Program-made: the position numbers and the translations under genes
Source of the DNA: a virus
Length of the DNA: 24,767 nt
IMG/VR virus record: IMGVR_UViG_3300009126_000032
Coordinates: 1-24,767 of that record
Strand: one strand, 5' to 3'
Shown here: positions 19,325-24,767 of the stretch, in pieces
Position numbering within the stretch: position 1 is the stretch's first letter
Layout of the letters: each line of letters opens with the position of its first letter
The notes under the pieces: model-generated
Databases searched by the model: none
Seen by the model: the letters and a program-made list of their open reading frames with translations, nothing else
Told to the model about the DNA's origin: nothing

Positions 19325-19449
19325 CAAAGATTTGGAGACAAAAAGAATGGGAGCGCAAGATTAAGCGGGAACCAGATAAACCCATAACTATTGCACCTGG
19401 AATAATAATTAATAAACAAAAGAAGAAAAAGAATGTTAAATCTACCTGA
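19321..19449 (+). CDS. Small basic protein, 42 aa
   Basis: This frame is short but well placed: its ATG overlaps the stop of the 63-aa gene (ATGA) and its end overlaps the next gene by 17 nt, closing what would otherwise be a 108-nt gap. The product is basic and Trp-containing (MTKIWRQKEWERKIKREPDK ... GIIINKQKKKKNVKST). Translation would be coupled to the upstream gene. Not recognised. Confidence 0.55.
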   Translation: MTKIWRQKEWERKIKREPDKPITIAPGIIINKQKKKKNVKST

Positions 19450-19711
19450 AGGATATATACGCAAAAGAAGCTCAACAATCCCATTTGGTTATGAGATTGA
19501 TGAAGAGACAAAAGGATATTTAAAACCTATTCCACAACAACTGGAAGTATTAGAAGAAGTATCAAAGGCTGTTTATAAGCAGGAAATTAGTCTTGGAGTT
19601 GGTGTAGATTGGCTTGAAGCAGAGACAAATCGTTCCATGTCAAGAATGGGATTAAAAAAATATGTTGATAAAATATATAAAAAATCTAATTCTTTACTTG
19701 ACAAAAGCTGA
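19433..19711 (+). CDS. Hypothetical protein, 92 aa, possible DNA-binding fold
   Basis: The N-terminus LPEGYIRKRSSTIPFGYEIDEETKGYLKPIPQQLEVLEE followed by SLGVGVDWLEAETNRSMSRMGLKKYV recalls the linker and helix-turn-helix layout found in resolvase-like proteins and in small phage proteins near terL. The resemblance is by pattern only; no catalytic residues are present. It ends just before the terL promoter, whose -35 overlaps its last codons. Confidence 0.6.
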   Translation: MLNLPEGYIRKRSSTIPFGYEIDEETKGYLKPIPQQLEVLEEVSKAVYKQEISLGVGVDWLEAETNRSMSRMGLKKYVDKIYKKSNSLLDKS

Positions 19712-19726
19712 ATATCCCTCTATACT
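19698..19726 (+). promoter_or_regulatory. Rightward sigma70 promoter of terL
   Basis: TTGACA (19698-19703), 17-nt spacer, TATACT (19721-19726). The terL ATG (19740) is 13 nt after the -10, so the predicted leader is only about 6-8 nt and no Shine-Dalgarno sequence is present. CTTGACAAA and TATACT are identical to the terS promoter. Confidence 0.8.
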
Positions 19727-19739
19727 ATAAGAAAATAGA

Positions 19740-21221
19740 ATGACAAAACTTACGAGAGCGAAGACAAAGCCTAAAGATCGTATAAAGAATTTAAAGAAGA
19801 GATTGGCGAACGCAGAACACAATCTCAAAAAGAAAGAGTCTAAGGTTCTAGAGACAGATAAGATACAGAAACACTTAGATGAAACAGGATCTAATGTTGC
19901 ATTCTTACCGAACGAAGGTCCGCAAACAGATTTTTTAGCGGCTCCCGAAAAGGATGTTCTGTACGGTGGAGCAGCAGGCGGTGGTAAAAGTTTTGCAATG
20001 CTTATTGATCCTCTGCGCTATTGTCACGTCAAGGCGCATAGAGCCTTAATACTAAGGCGGTCAATGCCAGAGCTACGAGAGTTAATTGATAAGTCGCGTG
20101 AACTTTATCCTAAAGCTTTTCCAGGCGCTAAGTTTCGTGAAGTCGAAAAGCTTTGGAACTTTCCAAGCGGAGCAAAGGTAGAGTTTGGATTCTTGGAACG
20201 AGATGCAGATGTATATAGATACCAAGGACAAGCATACTCTTGGATAGGTTTTGACGAGATTACGCATTTGCCGACAGAGTTCAGTTGGAATTATTTAGCC
20301 TCGCGGCTTAGAACAACTGATCCGAGCATAGAGACATATTTAAGATGCACAGCAAATCCAGGTGGAGTTGGTGCGCAATGGGTTAAAAAAAGATACGTAG
20401 AACCTTCAGAACACAATGAAACATTTAAAGGTGATGACGGTTTAACCCGAAAATTTATTCCCGCTAAGTTGATAGATAATCCATACTTAGCTGAAGACGG
20501 AGAGTACGAGAAGATGCTTCTTTCACTACCTCCAGTTCAAAGGAAACAATTACTAGAAGGTAATTGGGATATAGCAGAAGGCGCAGCTTTCGCTGAATTT
20601 GATCCTGAAATCCACGTGATTGTACCGTTTGGAATACCTGCTTGGTGGGAAAGAGTAAAGGCAATAGATTATGGATACGCATCTGAAAGCTGTTGTCTGT
20701 GGGGAGCCATAGATCCCGAAGACAAGACCATCATTATATATAGAGAATTATACAGAAAAGGTCTTACAGGGGAAGCTTTAGCAGACAATATCATCCAAAT
20801 GGAACAAGATGAAATCAAATCTATAGCAGGTGTTCTAGACACCTCTGCTTGGGCAAAGACTGGCTATACTGGTCCTACTATAGGTGAAATATTACAGCAG
20901 CGAGGTCATAAACTACGCAGAGCAGATAAAAATAGATTAGCAGGTAAAGTGCAAATACACGAGTATTTAAAACAAACGCATATAACAGGGAGACCTAGGT
21001 TGCAAGTAGTTAATACATGTGTTAATTTAATAAGGGAACTACAAAGTATCCCACTAAGTAAGACTAAGCCTGAAGACGTAGACACGAATGCATCTGATCA
21101 TGCATACGATGCGCTACGTTATATGTTAATGAGTAGACCTAGATTAGATAGTCCTTATGATAGGATGCTAGATCTAAAACGAAATATATATGAACCCGCA
21201 GACAGCGACTTTGGATATTAA
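19740..21221 (+). CDS. terL: Terminase large subunit
   Basis: The 493-residue DNA-packaging motor cuts the concatemer and pumps DNA into the prohead. ATPase: Walker A GGAAGGGKS (76-84), Walker B WIGFDE (Asp172, Glu173), and coupling motif TANPGG (205-210). RNase H-like nuclease: AIDYGYA (Asp310), GVLDTSAW (Asp367), and ASDHAYDALRYML (Asp453, Asp457), as in the Terminase_6 family. The N-terminal 50 residues are a lysine-rich coiled coil. It has its own promoter with a near-leaderless start, and the portal gene follows after 3 nt. Confidence 0.95.
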   Translation: MTKLTRAKTKPKDRIKNLKKRLANAEHNLKKKESKVLETDKIQKHLDETGSNVAFLPNEGPQTDFLAAPEKDVLYGGAAGGGKSFAMLIDPLRYCHVKAHRALILRRSMPELRELIDKSRELYPKAFPGAKFREVEKLWNFPSGAKVEFGFLERDADVYRYQGQAYSWIGFDEITHLPTEFSWNYLASRLRTTDPSIETYLRCTANPGGVGAQWVKKRYVEPSEHNETFKGDDGLTRKFIPAKLIDNPYLAEDGEYEKMLLSLPPVQRKQLLEGNWDIAEGAAFAEFDPEIHVIVPFGIPAWWERVKAIDYGYASESCCLWGAIDPEDKTIIIYRELYRKGLTGEALADNIIQMEQDEIKSIAGVLDTSAWAKTGYTGPTIGEILQQRGHKLRRADKNRLAGKVQIHEYLKQTHITGRPRLQVVNTCVNLIRELQSIPLSKTKPEDVDTNASDHAYDALRYMLMSRPRLDSPYDRMLDLKRNIYEPADSDFGY

Positions 21222-21224
21222 TAA

Positions 21225-23444
21225 ATGGCAGAACAAGATAACACACTACTAAATGCAGACAATCTTTATACGGCAGTAGAAGGCGAAGACGGCAAGGAGC
21301 TTAATCTTGAGTTTGACCAGCGTTTAAATCTGGTTGGAGTAATTCGAGATCGTTTTAAAGTTGCAGAAGATGCACGTATAACAGACGAAAAACGGTGGAT
21401 TAAGGCGTATGAGAACTATAGAGGACTCTACGGTAAGAAGATAAGATTCAGAGAATCAGAAAAATCTAGAGTCTTTGTAAAGATTACAAAAACAAAAGTG
21501 TTGGCTGCTTTTGGACAATTAGTAGATGTAGTATTTGGCACTGGTAAATTCCCTATAGGTATTACCGAAACTAAAATACCAGAAGGTGAGCGCGAACACG
21601 CACATCTAGATACAGAAAATCCTGTGCCAGGAATAGAAACTACACCAGAATTAGCCACTGAAGAGCCTACAGAAGAGCTTGTAGATAATCCATATGATGT
21701 TGGATACGCAGGCGATGGTAGAGTTTTAAAGCCTGGAGCCACTCTTGGCAAAGGTTTATTTGAAGAATCATTAGAAGACAAAGCAGAAAACGCAGGTTTA
21801 CTTGCAGAGGGTTTAGTTCCTATCCCTCAAATCCCCGAACTTTCTCCTGCTCAAATGGCAGCTAGACGAATGGAAAAGCTGATCCATGATCAAATAGAGG
21901 AATCAAGTGGTTCATCTGAAATAAGGAACGCACTTCTTGAGGCTGCTTTATTAGGAACAGGAGTTATTAAAGGACCTTTCAACTTTAATAAAACTCTTAA
22001 CCGATGGACCGATGATGAAGGAGAAAGACAATACAAGCCTTTGGAAGTGCGTGTACCTAGAATTGAATTTGTTAGTTTGTGGGATTTCTTCCCAGATCCA
22101 TCTGCTACTAATATAGAGGAATGTGAATACGCTATTCATCGACACAAGATGAATCGTTCACAGTTTAGAGCGTTAAAGAACTTACCTTATTTTGATAAGG
22201 ATGCAATTAGAGAATGCTTAATCATGGGAGCAAACTATGAAGAAAAGTATTATGAAAATCAATTGCGCGACAATGATCATACTGAAGGCGTAGAGAATAC
22301 AAATTATGAAGTCTTAGAATATTGGGGAGTAATGGATGCTCAGTCAGCAAGAGAAGCTGGTATTGAAGTCGGTGAAGATGTTGACGAGTTAGATGAATTA
22401 CAAATCAATGCGTGGATCACAGGTAATAAAGTACTACGAGTAGTAATTAATCCATTTACACCGCACCGCTTACCTTATCATTCGTTCCCATATGAACGCA
22501 ATCCTTATAACTTCTTTGGTATTGGTATCGCTGAGAATATGGATGACTCACAACAAATCATGAATGGACATGCACGTATGGCTATTGATAATCTTGCCCT
22601 GGCAGGTTCGTTGGTGTTTGATATAGACGAGTCTGCACTTGTAGGTGGACAGAGTATGGAAGTATATCCAGGAAAGATATTCCGCCGACAAGCAGGAATG
22701 CCAGGACAAGCAGTACATGGAATGAAGTTCCCGAATACCGCACAAGAAAATTTAATGATGTTTGATAAATTTAGACAACTTGCAGACGAACAAACAGGTC
22801 TACCAAGCTACAGTCACGGACAAACAGGTGTTCAAAGTATGACACGAACAGCCTCTGGTATGTCAATGTTGCTAGGTGCAGCCAGTTTAAATATTAAAAC
22901 AGTGGTTAAAAACCTAGATGATTTCTTATTAAAGCCATTAGGAGAGGCTTATTTTCAATGGAACATGCAGTTCTTTGAGGGCAGTTTAGATGTTAAAGGT
23001 GATTTAGAAGTTAGCGCTACTGGAACTAATAGCTTAATGCAGAAAGAAGTACGAAGTCAAAGACTGACTACATTCTTACAAACTGTACAAAATCCAGCTA
23101 TTGCTCCGTTTGTGAAGATCTCTAAATTGATAAGTGAACTTGCCTATAGTCTCGACCTTGATCCTGATGAAGTTTTGAATGATCAAGAAGAAGCGGCTAT
23201 CGCGGCACAAATTATAGGAATGCAAAATGCTGGACAAAACATTGGCGAAGAAGCTCAAGCCGTTGGTCAACAACCGCCAACTATGGGAGGCGCTGAAGGC
23301 GCACCTGCAGGACCTGAAGGACAAGGAGTTACAGGCACTGGTGGTGGCAACATCGGAACAGGAAATATTCCGCAGCCAGGGGAAGATCAATTTTCTGGTA
23401 CGCTTAGAGCGCTTGAAGGAACAGGTAGCGGAGGCTATCAATAG
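21225..23444 (+). CDS. Portal protein (head-tail connector)
   Basis: The 739-residue protein forms the ring through which DNA enters the head. Supporting features: position right after TerL, length typical for podovirus portals, N-terminal RDRFKVAEDARITDEKRWIKAYENYRG, the central AIHRHKMNRSQFRAL ... YEVLEYWGV ... LPYHSFPYERNPYNFFGIG ... DDSQQIMNGHARMAIDN block, and the TRTASGMSMLLGAASLNIK segment followed by LDDFLLKPLGEAYF, common in portals of marine podoviruses. Residues about 115-200 form an acidic, Pro-rich insertion, and the last 75 residues are a Gly/Pro/Gln-rich tail. That tail overlaps, in another frame, the small helical gene at 23227-23457. Confidence 0.92.
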   Translation: MAEQDNTLLNADNLYTAVEGEDGKELNLEFDQRLNLVGVIRDRFKVAEDARITDEKRWIKAYENYRGLYGKKIRFRESEKSRVFVKITKTKVLAAFGQLVDVVFGTGKFPIGITETKIPEGEREHAHLDTENPVPGIETTPELATEEPTEELVDNPYDVGYAGDGRVLKPGATLGKGLFEESLEDKAENAGLLAEGLVPIPQIPELSPAQMAARRMEKLIHDQIEESSGSSEIRNALLEAALLGTGVIKGPFNFNKTLNRWTDDEGERQYKPLEVRVPRIEFVSLWDFFPDPSATNIEECEYAIHRHKMNRSQFRALKNLPYFDKDAIRECLIMGANYEEKYYENQLRDNDHTEGVENTNYEVLEYWGVMDAQSAREAGIEVGEDVDELDELQINAWITGNKVLRVVINPFTPHRLPYHSFPYERNPYNFFGIGIAENMDDSQQIMNGHARMAIDNLALAGSLVFDIDESALVGGQSMEVYPGKIFRRQAGMPGQAVHGMKFPNTAQENLMMFDKFRQLADEQTGLPSYSHGQTGVQSMTRTASGMSMLLGAASLNIKTVVKNLDDFLLKPLGEAYFQWNMQFFEGSLDVKGDLEVSATGTNSLMQKEVRSQRLTTFLQTVQNPAIAPFVKISKLISELAYSLDLDPDEVLNDQEEAAIAAQIIGMQNAGQNIGEEAQAVGQQPPTMGGAEGAPAGPEGQGVTGTGGGNIGTGNIPQPGEDQFSGTLRALEGTGSGGYQ

Positions 23445-23457
23445 AATAGAGGAATAA
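23227..23457 (+). CDS. Small helical protein encoded inside the portal 3' end (overlapping gene)
   Basis: The 76-residue product is a clean amphipathic helical protein (LKPLVNNRQLWEALKAHLQD, LVVATSEQEIFRSQGKINFL, RLERLKEQVAEAINRIEE). It resembles small phage proteins with LW-x-AL-x-x-HL and QG-x-I-x-x-L-x-RL patterns found directly after portal genes. It overlaps the portal frame for 218 of 231 nt, in the +1 frame relative to the portal. It has AGGA 7 nt before its ATG and stops 1 nt before the next gene. The portal frame over the same DNA is a low-complexity Gly/Pro tail, as expected if the helical frame is the constrained one. I regard it as real. Confidence 0.75.
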   Translation: MLDKTLAKKLKPLVNNRQLWEALKAHLQDLKDKELQALVVATSEQEIFRSQGKINFLVRLERLKEQVAEAINRIEE

Positions 23458-23458
23458 A

Positions 23459-24592
23459 ATGGCATTATTTGGCGGTAGTTTAAAGAAATATTTAAAACAA
23501 ATCATGGCTAGAGTGAGAGCAGAGCGTGAGGAAATGATGTTACCAGTTGAAGGTTCAGGCATTAATCCTCCTCCTCCTCTGATGCCACAAACAAGCATGC
23601 CACAACGAGAGATGTACGCGGTTGGTGGCTGGGCATCTAGATTAGCAAGACAGCTTATAAAGAAACATAACAAAGATCCTAAAATTAAAAGCGCCGTACA
23701 AAAAATTAAATCTGACATTGACGATATTGATGCTGAAATAAGTGGAATGGGGGATTCTGCAAAAAAAGAAGCACAAGATAGAATGGCACCTCTTCAAGGA
23801 GATGAAACTCCTAATATTGATCCGTATCCAAATGATATACACGGACAAGATGTAAGAGAAATTATGGAGCTTTCACGAGATAAACAAGAATTAAGTCAGG
23901 CTTTAAGAGAAATAGAAATTTATGGAACAGCGCCTGAGTTTGATGAAACAGGATTTCCAATAATAAGAGAAAGAGATGTTCCTTTCTCAACAGGCGGAAG
24001 AGTTGGAAAACAAGAAGGCGGTAACGTAGACGCACAGATGACAGATATGATGGAAGAACCAACACACACAATGCCTGACGGAACTGTAATGCCAGGCGCA
24101 ACACACGAAGAATACATAGAATCAACACAACTTCCAGACGAAGAGATGGAAGAGGATTACGTAGAATTTATAATGTCTGAAGCTTTAGAGCCAGAAGAAC
24201 AACAATATCTAACAGATAGACTTGTCGAAGATGATCAACTAAGTATGATCTTTGATAAAGTTGTTGAAACGGCGTCTGAATTTTCAGGCTCTGGATCAGT
24301 AGATGGTCCAGGCACAGGAATTTCTGATTCGATACCCGCAAGGTTATCGGACGGAGAGTTTGTTATGACAGCAAAAGCAACGGATGCAATCGGAGCCGAT
24401 ACTCTTCAAGAGTTAATGTCTCTGGCTGAACAAGAAGCAGAAACTGGCAGACAAGCAAAAGCAATTGGCGGAGAAGCACAACGAAAGATAGAGACAGCCT
24501 CTTCTACTGTTATTGAGGATGATCCAATCAAACTCAAAAATAAAGAAGCTATGCGATCTTTAGATCCTCGTTTAAGCTTATTCGCTAGTTAA
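23459..24592 (+). CDS. Scaffold- or head-assembly-like structural protein, 377 aa
   Basis: The protein lies between the portal and the next head gene. An N-terminal basic helix (LKKYLKQIMARVRAEREE) is followed by a Pro-rich stretch, coiled-coil helices (SAVQKIKSDIDDIDAEIS, LSRDKQELSQALREIEIYG), a long acidic region and the motif VDGPGTGISDSIPARLSDGEFVMTAKATDAIG (281-312; shown in parts GPGTGISDSIPA and LSDGEFVM), which recurs in structural proteins of marine phages. The motif and position suggest a virion or assembly protein; scaffold is the best guess. AGAGGA lies 7 nt before the ATG. Confidence 0.7.
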   Translation: MALFGGSLKKYLKQIMARVRAEREEMMLPVEGSGINPPPPLMPQTSMPQREMYAVGGWASRLARQLIKKHNKDPKIKSAVQKIKSDIDDIDAEISGMGDSAKKEAQDRMAPLQGDETPNIDPYPNDIHGQDVREIMELSRDKQELSQALREIEIYGTAPEFDETGFPIIRERDVPFSTGGRVGKQEGGNVDAQMTDMMEEPTHTMPDGTVMPGATHEEYIESTQLPDEEMEEDYVEFIMSEALEPEEQQYLTDRLVEDDQLSMIFDKVVETASEFSGSGSVDGPGTGISDSIPARLSDGEFVMTAKATDAIGADTLQELMSLAEQEAETGRQAKAIGGEAQRKIETASSTVIEDDPIKLKNKEAMRSLDPRLSLFAS

Positions 24593-24597
24593 TAACC

Positions 24598-24730
24598 GTA
24601 GAGCGACCTGTTCTAGTCAAACAGCACTCTACATAACTTTAAAAAAGTAAAGACCTTTTGATGCCACCTTACTTAGGCAAGCACTTATTTAGAAGACGTT
24701 CTTGGAATAAGCCACCTTCGGTATAGTAAG
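24598..24730 (+). other. Structured intergenic leader before the next head gene
   Basis: The 158-nt gap is unusually long for this operon. It holds GTAGAG/CTCTAC (24598-24603, 24627-24632) with CTGTT/AACAG inside (24608-24612, 24620-24624), and CTTATT-AGAA/TTCT-AATAAG (24684-24694, 24699-24711) with outer CTTAC/GTAAG (24668-24672, 24726-24730). No T-run follows the first hairpin, so termination is unlikely; mRNA processing or translational control of the abundant next protein is plausible. Confidence 0.5.
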
Positions 24731-24750
24731 CACAAAGGAAGGAGAGTAAA

Positions 24751-24767
24751 ATGACTGAAAATGAAAA
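24751..24767 (+). CDS. Start of the next late gene (only 5 codons visible)
   Basis: An ATG preceded by a very strong Shine-Dalgarno sequence (AAGGAAGGAG, 7 nt) opens a frame beginning MTENE and runs off the right edge. After the portal and a scaffold-like gene, a scaffold or major capsid protein is expected, but nothing in five codons can prove it. Confidence 0.6.

Overview
The window is a compact, AT-rich piece of a tailed double-stranded DNA phage genome with a podovirus-like, T7-style replication set. It most resembles uncultured marine phages of Alphaproteobacteria. That host assignment is inferred from gene content (family A DNA polymerase, T7-type primase-helicase, coenzyme-B12-dependent ribonucleotide reductase, Gp88, DUF932, DUF3310) and base composition; nothing in the sequence names the host. 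No single-subunit phage RNA polymerase is visible. Instead there are nine close sigma70-type promoters, so transcription here probably relies on host RNA polymerase.

Layout: positions 1-860 hold the end of the late rightward operon (C-terminus of a beta-repeat virion protein and a membrane/coiled-coil protein). From 16292 down to 835 everything reads leftward: small early genes with their own promoters (16292-13944), DUF932 and a run of small unknown genes, Gp88, then the replication block (SSB, primase-helicase, DNA polymerase, three PD-(D/E)XK-type nucleases, DUF3310, class II ribonucleotide reductase), ending in a lipoprotein with a C-terminal membrane segment that looks like a unimolecular spanin. 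From 17173 on, genes read rightward: TerS, eight small or accessory genes including a 2OG-Fe(II) oxygenase-like protein and a lipoprotein, TerL, portal, a small gene buried in the portal 3' end in another frame, a scaffold-like protein, and the first codons of the next gene. Late genes at both window edges fit a circularly permuted or circularly drawn genome.

The most unusual part is non-coding, 15157-15646 and 16293-17172. It contains a helically phased cluster of three DnaA boxes followed by two 33-nt-spaced iterons (15277-15409), a clear leftward terminator (15584-15635), two pairs of divergent promoters embedded in inverted repeats, a 191-nt branched foldback starting exactly at a predicted transcription start, a 27-bp bulged hairpin, and a G-quadruplex motif. 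It also holds two oppositely oriented copies of an undescribed cassette: a conserved 20-nt left flank, exactly 76 nt of unrelated but hairpin-forming sequence, and a conserved 16-nt right flank. I see no protein explanation for these structures; they are the best candidates for a new RNA or DNA element.

Functions are assigned by reading motifs by eye; no database search was possible. Start codons were adjusted from the longest frame where a Shine-Dalgarno sequence or a 1-8 nt stop/start overlap clearly favoured an internal ATG.
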